Assembly (NCBI RefSeq): GCF_932526225.1 | Contig: NC_064046.1 | Location: 1,738,001 to 1,798,000 of the forward strand | DNA from: Nematostella vectensis | Lineage: Eukaryota; Cnidaria; Anthozoa; Actiniaria; Edwardsiidae | Direction: 5' to 3' | DNA length: 60,000 bases | In this document: positions 36,397-48,900 of the stretch, piece after piece | How the letters are laid out: each line of letters starts with the position of its first letter | How positions within the stretch are numbered: position 1 is the first letter of the stretch | Made by a program: the position numbers and the translations under genes | The notes under the pieces: generated by a model | What the model was told of the DNA's origin: nothing | Seen by the model: only the letters and a program-made list of their open reading frames with translations | Database searches by the model: none

Positions 36397-38700
36397 GTCA
36401 AACTCAAATCCAATTTTTATATGTCGACCTCAAAATGCTTTCTGTTAGAGAAACCTAGGTTCTTTATAACCGAAAACAAGTCAAGAGCTTTTGCGTGATA
36501 CGGACGCATGAAAAAGCTCGATCTATGAGAAGTGTGATCTGAACCACTAATAACCAAATGACTTGCGGTTCGCGATAAAACGTTTATTTACGAAAAGCAC
36601 CTTGAGCTATAATTAAACCTGCTGCAGAATTATAATAATCTTCCTATCTCGAGATCTTTTATCTTCTGATTTAATCCCTATCCGTGAGTGTTTTGAAGTA
36701 GCTCTTACGCAAATGGAGTGTAAAAAATGTGGTAGTTATTAATGAACGCGTGGTAATTAGAAGACTCTAGAGTTTTAATCAGTTTAGAGACTTATTTCGC
36801 AATAGTGAAGATCCAGCGCCTTTAATTACCGAGATGTTTTGGTCTACCCATCAAATTTCTAGTTAATATACGTTTTGGAGAGAATTATTTCTGTCATAAA
36901 TAAGCTATGCGTAATTCCCAGTATGTAAATAAAACTGTAAAGTAGTAATTTTTTTATCTTTTTTCATAAGATGATTTTTATAGGAATGAAAATGAGGCCC
37001 TGCGGTCTTCGTTAACAGAAATTCATTCCTACAAAAATATTTAACCAAAACTTATCCGAAGGCAAAAGACGAGCAGGAAAATAATTGAAAATGAAGAGAG
37101 AGGCAGGCAGCACCCACCCCATTCCCCCTCTACCACAGGCATCCTTTGAAGTCCACGCGGGTAATGCATCAGTCACGCCACCATTCTTTCTCAGCTCACA
37201 CAAAAGATCTATCTCCATCGTCTAATTCAACCGAGTCCCTGAGATACTTTCAAGCAATTAGAATCAATAAATCACGAGACTTTAATCGTGGATGGTTATT
37301 TTAAAGTGCAAATAAACCGTTGTATTTTCAAAATTAGATAATAAGAGAGGAGTGTTCGACTGGCATCCCCAAGGGGTAATACGAACAAAATCTGATAATA
37401 AAACTACAAAACCATCTCTATATTGGCTGAAATATGACCTACTTCGCGACGCTCCCTGACATTTATGAAAACTGGGAAAGTTAATTTTGATTTGCCCAAA
37501 TACTTTTACAAAACATTTCTTTGAACCGTCATTGCCACGTGCGACCTTTCAATGATATAATCACCTACTTAACGATAATTCATCGAGCCCGAATGGACTC
37601 TGAGTAAATTGCTAACACCTCGGACACCACGAGGGCGAGAGAAATTATTGTTTTATTCAAACCACCCTAGTAGGTCAATTTGTATATCTAAAAAAGCTGT
37701 CTGTCTGGCTTTAAAATCCGGCACTTTTTTCTAATAAGCAATAACATATAGCCCACCAGGTCAACCAATCATAATGTAGCATTGAAGATAAAATGCAATA
37801 TAAATGACATTCTTGACCAATCATGTGCCGAGGTTCAAATAATTCTTCGGCAATCATTCCAAACCCTGGTTTGGAGACGTACAGCATCACCATCCAAGAA
37901 GTGCTTTATCTCTATCGTAAACTCCATATAGGGTAAATGATAAGCAATAGACTATTTGACGCGTGCGTTTTCAAGCCGGGTTTCGATGAACGAGCAGGGG
38001 ATACATCGATACAGCATATGCAAAAATGTCTACGATTTGAAGAACAAGGGAGAAGCCTTTTTATTGGCATTCCGTATAAGAACCTATGCCGCTCAGATGT
38101 ATTTACTCCTGCTATAATTTGAATAAAAATGACACATACTCCCTTCTTCCTATATGCAGTTTTTAACGTCTTAACGTTGATTTTAAAATGCAATTCACAG
38201 CGTATTTCTTAATTGCCTCATCTAACTCACCAAAACTATTCGTTCAATACGCGCCGCTTTTTCACGATGAAATTAAGATAACCCGTCACGGTCACACCTT
38301 GATTTTGAATACAACCCGTAAATATCAAAAGTCGTTATACTATTTAGAATTAAGGATTAGCGTGTATCAGACTATCTAGAGACGCTTTTAGCAAACCATC
38401 ATCATTTGCCGCTCGTTTGGCGCGCTTCGTTGAGTATTATCCGCTTAATGTGGCATCGCCCTGGCAGACGCACAGAAGTAGGGATAAACTCTGATTGTGT
38501 TTCCGGCTACAAAGAGCTGAACAAGCTATATTTTACCCCCATTTGTATTAGCATAGAAGTGGTCTCGGCATGCGTTTGAGAGCGGGATAAATCATGAATG
38601 CAGATTTGGATTAGAAAGCATAAACGGAATTGCCATTATTTGTCATGACAAAGTTCTTAGGATAGTATGAAGTATGATGAATTGATTATGAAACCATTAC
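36397..38700. other. No gene recognised
   Basis: AT-rich sequence. A weak match to the 10351 element family lies at 37228-37350 (GATGGTTATTTTAAAGTGC, GGAGTGTTCGACTGG). No exon resembling the APCDD1 N-terminus was found. Confidence 0.5.
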
Positions 38701-38702
38701 TA

Positions 38703-38950
38703 AAGCCGCATTGTCACCAGTTTACTTCCGGTCGATTACTTAACAATCTCCGATGATTTTTAACGGAAAACGCGAAAAATATTTCAAAATATTGAAAGCA
38801 GTGTGTCTATTGGAAGTTTCTTTAAGGATGAGATTGATAATTTAGAGCGGATGGCCTGTTTGATATCTCGGATTCTAATAGATTCTTTTGTCTTTTGACG
38901 GTTGAGGTTTCCGTCGGACCTCCGGAAGTAAACAGGTGACAATGCGGCTT
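38703..38950. mobile_element. 248-bp inverted-repeat element flanked by TA
   Basis: The left end is AAGCCGCATTGTCACCAG, then TTTACTTCCGG. The right end is the reverse complement with small differences (CCGGAAGTAAACAGGTGACA, then ATGCGGCTT). TA flanks both sides. This fits a non-autonomous Tc1/mariner-type element. Confidence 0.75.
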
Positions 38951-39186
38951 TAAATCCACATTCTAACAAAACAACTTGCATTGTAGTTTGGGAATATTGG
39001 GATAATTTAGTATCTTTAGTATGTCGTTATCTTAATTCTCGTGGACCAGCTATCAGGTAAATAAGTTAAATTTTGGAATATCATTGTTGGGAGAAACTTC
39101 AAATCAGTCAGTATTATCAATTATAGTAATTATAAGGATTGTCACTGTTGATCTGATTATTTCTCTAATTCTCCTTTGTCCATCAG

Positions 39187-40609
39187 GTGCGAGGCTCGCC
39201 CCGGTCCCAAATTCCTGACTCGCTTCGTCCAGATTTTCTCGAACCAAACATGGCAGGCGGACTTCCATTTCTATTCAGATTATCAGTGCACCAAGCCCAC
39301 GTTCACTTTGCATGTGCGCGGGGCGTACTGGTTAGGCAACGAGGCGAAAGATTTAAAAGGTGCGACGGCAGCTCATTTTAACTTCACCACTATCCACATC
39401 CACCCTCACACACAAGCGGAGGAAGTGAAAATCGTCACGGTGATGAAAAAGTCGTGCCCTGATACGCTTTTAAATATTAAGGAGACACCAGGGATAGGCG
39501 TATACAGTGCGACAAATGCAGCTTTCAGCAAAAGACTTTGCAGAACAACCTTTGGCATCTCGGATTATGAATTCTCTGTGCTCAAAATTAATACTTTTAA
39601 GATGTTGAGCTCTAAGTCAGACCTTCTGTACTTTGGTGAGATTCCAACAGGGAAAAGCCGCCGACGGTACAGCCCAACAAGTTACCAGCTACCATTGAAG
39701 CGAAACAACGCTCCCAACTGCACAATTTGTATGGTAATCAGTACTGCAAGCGCAGGGGTGGCGCCCATCATACCAAAGGTCCGGCCACGCCCTGTGATGT
39801 TGAATGACGAGTGGGGTAGTTCCTCATGTGAGACACGCCCCGGTGGGTCATTCCTCACCCGCTACATGGCCTTCCAGGACAGCAGAAGCCACTGGGAGGG
39901 ATATTACTATTATTTTCTGGACCCTGAGTGCAGGAAGTTAAACTTCATGATTTACTTTAAAGGAGTTTTTACGAGCGGAAGTTATAATACCAAAGTGCGT
40001 GACGGTGAAGATTACGTGTTCACCGTGACGGAAGCGGCCATTACACCTCATACTAAGTCCTTTACGAGGCAGCTCAACTATATGTCACGCAATAACGAGT
40101 GCGGCAAAGATGGGGAGTGGGAAAATGGTCAGTCACAGGACATCACGCAATCCAAGGGATGCCGGCTTCTTGGCATCAGCCTGCCTCACACCGAGTACGA
40201 CCTCTTGAAGATGGTGACCAACGAGGATGGCGAGCGAGAGTTATACGTCGGGCAAAGACCGACCGACTTGTCCAGTCTTGCCTCACCCGACAAACGCCCG
40301 ACTTCATTTCAAGTGCCGATGTTAAAGTGCGACGCCTTTCGGCATGAGTTCGTGCCTCCGACAACACAGCCGACAACTGCGCCGACCACTAGATTTCCTA
40401 AACCACCCGTTATCAACCCAATACTGGCTGTACCGACCCTTAAACGAGACGGAAAGAAATCTCCGACGGAGAAGGATAAGACGAGTAAAGGTACGCGTGG
40501 GACGACGTCGAATGGCGACGTGCTTGCAGCGCGAGACGAAAATGCGGCATCTAGCCTGCGGGCCTCGATCATAGTGGCAGCGGTGCTACTGCTAATCACG
40601 TTACTATGA
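39187..40609 (+). CDS. APCDD1: APCDD1-like membrane protein, 3' coding exon (5' exon missing)
   Basis: The exon opens after the acceptor CCTTGTCCATCAG; its first base completes a split codon, so an upstream exon with the signal peptide is expected but was not found. The frame ends at the TGA at 40607. Two APCDDC domains are visible. The first begins CEARPGPKFLTRF and includes YSDYQCTKPTFTLHVRGAY; the second begins SSCETRPGGSFLTRYMAF and includes CRLLGISLPHTEYDLLKM and YVGQRPTD. A Thr/Pro/Lys-rich stalk leads to the C-terminal hydrophobic stretch ASIIVAAVLLLITLL, which could be a membrane helix or a GPI signal because nothing follows it. In vertebrates APCDD1 is a cell-surface Wnt antagonist that binds Wnt and LRP5. 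The same role here is inferred from similarity along both domains. Confidence 0.88.
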
Positions 40610-40808
40610 CAACTGAATGACTGTTGTTTTATTGGGTGAGAGCAGTGTCAAACTGACGTCATGCAAAATGACCATATTAGGAAGTCCAAAGGCAAATGAC
40701 AATTTGACGTGTGGTTTGGCAGACATGATGTAGCGCTCAATTGTTGAGACATTGGTTCGGTGAAGTAATAGAAGAAAGTACCAAGTATTTTCAAAATTTG
40801 ACTTTTAA

Positions 40809-40814
40809 AATAAA
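40809..40814 (+). terminator. Possible polyadenylation signal of the APCDD1 gene
   Basis: AATAAA about 200 bases after the stop codon, in an A/T-rich 3' flank. It is the first such hexamer downstream. Confidence 0.35.
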
Positions 40815-42330
40815 AAATATAAGTAAAACCGAGTTAAACATAGTTTAACTGAGCTGTCCAGTATAGAATATAAAAAAAAATAATTTATAACTCACTCAAA
40901 ATGCACTATTTTCAATACTAACAGGTTCGACTGGTAAACTTGATAAAAAAGCATCTAAAGGAGCCGGCAAAGCCTCCCTAAGATGCCTCGCTTTGCCATG
41001 CTATTGATTATCTCATATTGAAGCCCAGGACAATATGTACAAATCGCCGACAGTCAAAACAGATAGTATGTTTAGGTTTTTTTTTATTCCTTATTGACAC
41101 AAATTATAAAGAAAAGACTCTTACAAGCTTAATAACAAACGGAGTCTTATGGATTCTTCGGAAGCGGGCACCAGGGGTTAACTGGGGTAATTTTGCAAAT
41201 GGCATTGCCAGAACTAAAAAAATACCAGAACACCCCAGAACGCGTGAAAACTCACGCTTATACAAGTTTCATTATAGTCTTGGTTTGAAGCCTGAGTGAA
41301 TTATTATTTTGATGAATTTGAATATTACAATCGAGAAAAATTCGCTGTTAATAAAATAAATAGTTTCTTAGTTTTCTATGTGATATACTGGCACAGTTGT
41401 ATAATAATGCATTTCAACGAAAAGAGTAGTGTAAAATAATTGTTCAAATAAAGGAAACAAATGTGAGACCCCTGGTGTTATAAGTATTTTAAAATATTCA
41501 ACCCAACTACAGAGGCGAGCGCAGTTCCTCGTTGGTTTTCCTAGCCCCTGGAAAACCGACCATTTAATATCTGACGGGAGATGGCTCCTTTTCTTGATGT
41601 TTGATATTTTTTCGTGCCCGCAATTGAGTGCTCTTTGGGGCGAATAGCCCAATTTCTAGTTCCACTATGACCGCTGGACTTACAGACTAAGAACGCACAA
41701 ATACAGTGTAAGCTTCGACTTGAGGCAAATTTCATGTGCATCTAGCGAGAATCCTCTGGTACTTGGAACAAACAATGCAAAAACCTGTAAATACTTCATG
41801 TTCTTGCTGGTATTTGCAGGCGATTTAATTGAAACCGAGGCTTTAACTGTATTTATGCGTCCTCAGTGCCTATGTCCAGCAGGCACCGTGGAACTCGAAA
41901 CTGGACTATTTATTTACCGAACTGTCAAAAAAATATAGTCAGTCCCCTACATATGCTGACAGCAAAAATGGGGTCTTCCATCACGAGCCCCAGGAACATC
42001 CCCCTTGGAGACGCCCAGGTATCAACAGGACACAGGCAACCCATGAAAGCTCAGTGGTAGGGCTCTTATGGAAGCAGAGGTCCAGGGCGCGAACCCCAAG
42101 GGATACAGTCCGATATACTATATTTAGTGACAGTAACACCAACACACCGCTAGCAGCACACAGTGTAAATGACACAACTAGTCAGTTTAGGAACGGACCA
42201 TTTTATTTTTTTTGCTCGATTTGTTTTTCTCGAAAAGTTTTACTGCTCGATTTTTTTTCTCGAAGCATGTGGCGATCCTTTCTGCAAGTCTTCGCTTGCT
42301 CGATTTTTTAAGGGCCTTCCGTCCTCTATG
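40815..42330. other. No gene recognised between the APCDD1 and cadherin 3' ends
   Basis: Intergenic sequence. A short duplicated segment CGATTTTTTTTCTCGAA lies at ~42220-42265. Confidence 0.5.
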
Positions 42331-42500
42331 CAGGGCCGTAGCAGGGGGTGGGGCACTGGGGGCACGTGCCCCCCCCCCCCCCCAATATTTTCAAACATTA
42401 TAAGGAAATGACCATTTGGGGCGTGGCTGTGCCCACCATTGTTTTCTTAATATTTCTGTATTGTGCCCCCCCCCCTAATAATTAAGGCCTGCTACGGCTA
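42331..42500. mobile_element. GCCGTAGCAGG-type inverted-repeat element, copy 2
   Basis: Starts CAGGGCCGTAGCAGG and ends CCTGCTACGGCTA. Contains GGGGGCACGTGCCCCC, AATATTTTCAAA, ATTATAAGGAAATGACC and GGGGCGTGGCTGTGCCC. Opposite orientation to the copy at 24354. Confidence 0.8.
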
Positions 42501-42755
42501 TGCTATCTCACCAGAGGGCGCAAAAGGCACCGAAATGTGAACACGGGTCTTAGTTGACAAATGTGTGATAAATGGTTTGTTGTTTTTATATAAATTTTGT
42601 TTAAAATATGATATGCATTTTAGTATGGCTCTATTGCTGAATTATACAATAATGCACAGAAAATTACGTTTTTTTTAAATGAAATATTAAAAATAAAACC
42701 ATAGAATCAAAAAGCCCAAAACTGTTGTGATCTCGTACCAGAACAATGAATAAAA

Positions 42756-42855
42756 TACACCAAAAACTGGAATTCGACTTTGCCAAATTTTCAGGGCAGA
42801 AGAAGTCTTATTAAAGACGAAAATTTGGCAGAGTCGAATTCCAGTTTTTGGTGTA
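42756..42855. repeat. 100-bp near-perfect hairpin flanked by TA
   Basis: The left arm TACACCAAAAACTGGAATTC, followed by GACTTTGCCAAATTTTC, is repeated in inverse at 42819-42855 with one substitution (GACTCTGCC). It ends close to the cadherin gene terminal exon. A tiny TA-targeting element or a 3' flank hairpin are both possible. Confidence 0.8.
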
Positions 42856-42910
42856 TTAAAAATATAACCGATATAGCAATGATAAAACTCTTTGGTACGA
42901 TTAAAATGGA

Positions 42911-42944
42911 CTACTCTTGCATCTCCATAGCCATCCCATAGTTC
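42911..42944 (-). CDS. Receptor exon l: last codons and stop
   Basis: A pyrimidine-rich acceptor (TTTTTTTTAG) in phase 2 is followed by codons for [10 protein letters not shown] and TAG. The phase agrees with exon k. The sequence is short, so the call depends on splice-site quality. Confidence 0.6.
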
Positions 42945-45900
42945 CTAAAAAAAAGGTGGTCATTTGATCAGAGGATATCTGATGAGAGATGGATATTAGA
43001 TAAGAGGTGGATATCAGATAAGAGGTGGATATCTGATGAGAGTTGGATATTTGATCAGAGAAGAGATAAGAAAGCCCCAAGGGCAACCTTAAACAGACAG
43101 TCTTAGCGCACGTGTTAGATAACAGTTTTATCCTCAGAAAGCTATCATTTACTTGCTTGTACAACAATTGCGAAGCACCATAGAAATATATTGATTCTAC
43201 TTACTTTGAGATTGTGGTGTTATCAAAACCGTAACGTCTGCCAGATATTGATTCAGACCTGAAAATTGTGAATAAAACCTCAGTTACGTTTCTGCTTAAT
43301 ATTAACAAAAACATAACCATCATCATCATCACAATCACCATCATCACTATCACCATCGCCATGGTGACCGTCATAATCATCACATCACCACTATCACCAA
43401 CTGACATAACATAACAATCATCGTCATTATCATCACCATCACCACCACCATCACCATCACCATCACCATCACCATCACTATCACCATCACCAGCACTATC
43501 ACCATCACCATCACCACCACCATCACCATCACCATCACCATCACCATCACCATCACCATCACCATCACCATCACCATCACCATCACCATCACCAGCACCA
43601 GCACTATCACCATCACCATCACCACCACCATCACCATCACCATCACCATCACCATCACCATCACCATCACCATCACCATCACCATCACCATCACCATCAC
43701 CATCAATATCACCATCACCATCACCATCACCATCACCATCACCATCACCATCACCACCACCACCACCACCACCATCACCATCACCATCACCATCACCATC
43801 ACCATCACCATCACCATCACCATCACCATCACCATCACCACCACCACCACCACCACCACCATCACCATCACCATCACCATCACCATCACCATCACCATCA
43901 CCATCACCATCACCATCACCATCACCATCACCATCATCATCATCATCATCATCATCATCACCACTATCACCATCACCATCACCATCACCATCACCATCAC
44001 CATCACCATTACCATCACCATCACCACCACCATCACCATCACCATCACCATCACCATCACCATCACCATCACCATCACCATCACCATCACCATCACCATC
44101 ACCATCACCATCACCATCACCATCACCATCACCATCACCATCATCATCATCATCATCATCATCACCACTATCACCATCACCATCACCATTACCACCATCA
44201 CCAACCGAGGCACCATAACAATCATCATTATTATCACCACCATCATGGTCACGGACACCACCATCTCGCCAGTGATAATCACAATGAAACAAACCTGTCC
44301 ACCGGTCGTCCGGACGCTCTCTGCCTTTTGTAAGACTTTCCTCACGTCACTTCAAGATCATCACATAATCTACTAGTCAATCAACAACAGCATACTTACT
44401 TTCTCTTTCGATTGCAATAGAAACATATACTGATGATCAAAAGAACAAGGACTGCTACAGATACACCGACGCCAATCATCTCAGCTGTCGTCAAACCTGA
44501 AATAGTCAGAGCAGAATGTTTGACGTTTATCTATTATAGCAGGTTTAGCGGCTTACAGAGCCAAATGGTGGTTTGATATGTATTCGGTGGTGTGATGTGT
44601 ATCCGATTCGCCTTAAAATTATAAAAAAGCTAGTGCTCATGTAGAAGGATCAAACTCTCGAACTTCGCATTTCATGGCGCCCACGGGACACGCCCGTACT
44701 GCCTATAAGTACGACAAGCTAACCGACTGTGCCACAGGAACACTTACATCAAGGATTTAAAAGAATGTCTTACATGATTATATAATGAGGTACTATTTTA
44801 GAAAATAAAAATTGTGTTCCTGGAGAGGATCGAACTCTCGACCTTCGCATTTCATGGCGCCCACGGGACGCGCCCGTACTGCCTATAAGTACGACGCGCT
44901 AACCGACTGTGCCACAGGAGCACTTACATCAAGGAATTAAAAGAATATCTTACATGATTATACACTGAGATACTATTTTAGAAAATAAAAACTGTGCTCC
45001 TGGAGAGGATCGAACTCTCGACCTTCGCATTTCATGGCGCCCACGGGACACGCCCGTACTGCCTATAAGTACGACGCGCTAACCGACTGTGCCACAGCAG
45101 CACTTAAATCAAGGATTTAAAAGAATATCTTTCATGATTATTCACTTAGATACATTTATAGAAAATAAAAATAGTGCTCCTGGAGAGGATCGAACTCTCG
45201 ACCTTCGCATTTCATGGCACCTACGGGACACTCCTATGACAAAAGTCATCCCGTATTTTATTTTCGTAAGAGGACATACCCAACTTCTATTGACGGCAAA
45301 CTCTATTTTGAATCGCCCACCTTACCTTCGCCTTTTACGCCTTTATTTGTCGCATGTTGCTGTGACTCTTCAACCACGTTGACAATGACGTCACACGTCC
45401 CTGTCAGTCTAGGCTCGCCCCAATCCCTCACGGTAACAGTGATTGTATATTTGCACGCGTGTACTAATGGCACAGTATTGTACAACGTGCCATTACTTGA
45501 TACTTCAAACCTTCCTTCGCATTCAGAATCAGTCACTACCCGTGCTATGGTGAATTCGACCACCGAGTTATTCCCCTCATCATTATCACACACGTGCAAG
45601 GTCAATAATGACTCATATTCACGGGTGGATATCATATAATCTACTTTGGATGTCGACGAGTTACATTTCGGGTTGTTGTCATTGACGTCATCAACCACTA
45701 TGGCAACTGTACCCTGGGAACTGTGTGGCGTGATTTCACCGTCACGGGCTTCGATTGTGACGTCATAACGCGAAACTCGTTCTCTGTCCAGCGGTCTATT
45801 TATAAATAGCCGCCCAGAGTCCGGCTTGATACCAAATATGGAATAAGGATTAAGAACATGACCATGGTTATCTGTTACATTTTTTATGTCGTAAATAATT

Positions 45901-48900
45901 CGTGCATTTTCTCCGGTGTCTGAGTCGTTTGCGTAAGCGGTAAATATCGTCGTATTGACCGGCGAATCCTCCCTGATATTCACCTGTTTGGGGAGATATA
46001 ATGCGGGTCTGTTGTCGTTTTTGTCTCGCAATCGTATAGTTATGTTAGCATTGGTGCAAAGACGTGGCCTGCCCAAATCACACGCTTTTAACACAAGTAT
46101 ATAATAAGCAATATTCTCTCGGTCGAGCTGCTTTGCGGTGAATATTCGTCCCGTCACCGTTTCAATATCAAACGTTCTATCGTCAGGGTGGATATCTCCC
46201 CGTGACCCGTATGTGTGGGTGATGTTGTAACGAACATCGCTATTCGAGCCAGAGTCTTCATCATGCGCATGCGCAATGAGCACTGTGCTTTTGACAGGCA
46301 AATTCTCGTTCACCGATATGTCGCGTGGAAGCCCCACAAACACAGGACGGTTGTCATTCACATCCGTAACCATGATCTCAACAGTTGTTCGACTGTACAA
46401 AGCAGGTTTGCCGTTGTCTCTAGCCTCGACTTGGAACTGAAATCTGTTGTTGGCCGACTCGAAATCGAGGTTGGAGGTGGTAGAAATAGCACCGGTCGTT
46501 TTATTGACATCAAATACTCTCTTGATGTCGTCATTTGCTGATGCGATTATGAAGTACTGAACATGAGCATTCGACCCCAGGTCCTTATCGGAGGCATAGA
46601 CAGAGAGGACCTGGGTGCCAATACTTGTATCCTCAGATATGTTGACAGAGTAAACACTCGCGTTGAATTCTGGGTAGTTGTCGTTTATGTCTTCGATAGT
46701 GATAACAACTATCGCAGGGTCACGTGATAATTGAGGTGGTTCACCGTTGTCTGTCGCTAAGATACCCAAAGTGTACTGATCCATCACCTCTCGATCAAGT
46801 GTTCCATTCAGGACTATTGTTCCATCCTCTATGTCGAATATGCTCTCTTTATTTCCGCTATCGATATGGTACGTTATCAGTGCATTGGGCCCTATATCCT
46901 CATCGTGAGCGTGTACCCACACAATCTTGGTCCCCACCGAGGTCCCCTCGCTAATCCGGACGGTATAGTTTTGCGGTCGGAAAACAGGTTGGTTATCATT
47001 CACGTCTTTAACTCGAACAGATACCACAGCGAACCCTACACGCGGTGACGAGCCATGATCTGTCACCACGACGACGAAGGAGTAGATACCAGTCCTTTCT
47101 CGGTCGATGTCACCTACAACGGATAAATTGCCGGTTATCTCGTCAACCGCGAATGTCTTGCGGACATCTTCATCGGGAATCGAATACGATAGTTTGGCAT
47201 TTTTCCCAGAGTCGGCGTCATTGGCCCGGACAAAACCGAAAACGGTCCCTTTGGCCACGTCCTCCGTGATGCTAAAGTTATAACTTCTTTTGTCGAACAC
47301 TGGGTTGTTGTCATTTTCATCAGTGATGTTTATTGTGACGTAAGCATAGTCACGTGATACCAATGCAGGTTTTCCGTTGTCGCGGGCTTGAACCCTCAAA
47401 ATGAACGACCGCGTGACTTCGAAATCCAAAGTCCGGTGAACGATTATTTGTCCAGTATTTGGGTCTATACTGAACGATGAGTTACCATCAACAATGGAAT
47501 ACGTAACTTGACTATTAGAACCGCTGTCCATGTCCACTGCAGTCACCTGGAGGACTGGGAGTCTAACCCAGGACTCCTCGGAAATTGCCACCGAGTAATT
47601 TTGAGGCGAGAACACTGGGTACTGGTCGTTGATGTCCTGGATATGTACGTCGATTTCAAGAAATGCTTGAAATTTGCCGTCAGAAGCCATAACTGTCACG
47701 CTATAGCTTGCGTTACTCTCTCGGTCCAGGCTTCTTGTCACTTTAATATCCCCTGTTGTTTTGTTAACTGCAAAGGTGTCCCATGCCCTCCCGGGTATCA
47801 GTTGATAAGTCACGTGACCATACGTGCCCAGGTCCCTGTCGTAGGCCTGGGCGTGGTAGACAGTGGTTCCGACTGTAGTGTTTTCTGGGATAAATAATGG
47901 CACAAAGCTGTGGAAAGGAGAATCGTTATCAGCATAATCACGGTATGTGCGGTAAAACCACGGCATGAAAAGCTAATATAATAAAATAAAAAATAGTGTT
48001 CCTGAAGAGGATCGATTTCTCGACATTGATCGACCTTGATTGAACTCTCGTGCCCACGGGACACGCCCGTACTGCCTATGAGTACGACTCGCTAACCGAC
48101 TGTGCCACAGGAGAAATTATTTCAAATGTTGAAATTTATCTCTAACGCTATCATTTTGGAGTGCTGTAGCACGTTTGGGGGCACAGCCACGCCCCTACTA
48201 TCCTGGGTACCAGAGGCTCCGAGCTTCGCGGCGACAACGATTTTAGCGAAGCGAAAGACCGTTGATTGGAATGGAGACGATCCTCCAAATATCGAATACT
48301 ACTACAATAGCAACCTTTATTGACCAATCAACGGCGTAGTATAATGTATGAATACATAAGCACCATACTGAGGCTGGCTATCCGTTGCACCAGAGGCTCT
48401 TTCGCTTCGCTCAAATCGTTGTCGCCGCGAAGTTCGGAGCCTCTGTTACCCTGTGTACGCCCCTACTGGTCATTTCCTTATAATTTTGAAAATATTGGGG
48501 AGGTCACGTACCACCCTGCTACGGCCCTGTTTTATCAATTTTTATCAATCCTTTTCAGTAAAGGTTTGGTTATGTTCATGGAATTCAAGACAAGAACGAA
48601 CAATTTTTGTTAATGATTTTTATTAATGATTGCCCTAAATTTCATAAAAAACTGCCGCGAGACATTTTGAAATGCTTTTATACAAGATGTCACTCGCAAA
48701 TCAACGTCATTAAATGTAAAACATGTGAAATAATTCTTACTACGGAGGGTCATTGTTTGGTATCAACATCATTAGGCAATACTGACGGGTCCATTGTGGT
48801 CGAATAAAAATAGGTTTCTTGCTTTTGTTGTAATGCTATCATGGCTTCAAAACGACAAGCCAAAGTGGTTTATTTTCCGTCCCGAAAAAGAAAGCATGTA

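Noticed and set aside
36217-36498. Frame GAHNQIW...DKLAQSK shared with 49731-49925
   Set aside because: Shared because both lie in copies of the same transposon. Too short and unlike a transposase.
39176-39186. Start codon of APCDD1 at 39176
   Set aside because: It is a TTG within the pyrimidine-rich acceptor. Similarity starts at the AG and an upstream exon is expected.
44295-44325. Extra 30-base exon in the receptor tail
   Set aside because: Phase fits but the acceptor is weak and exon j joins exon k directly in phase. Mentioned only as an option.
43201-44345. Two frames of 321 and 363 codons (GDGDGD and VMVMVM)
   Set aside because: Translations of the hexanucleotide array. Only the ends carry real exon sequence (exon k).
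47908-47966. ATG at 47966 as start of the cadherin protein
   Set aside because: A strong acceptor at 47908 falls between it and the first cadherin residues, and the upstream exon at 50594-50387 joins in phase.
48607-48807. 66-codon plus-strand frame with spaced Cys residues
   Set aside because: Antisense in a receptor intron between transposons, with no recognisable motif. Possibly a relic, but not supportable.
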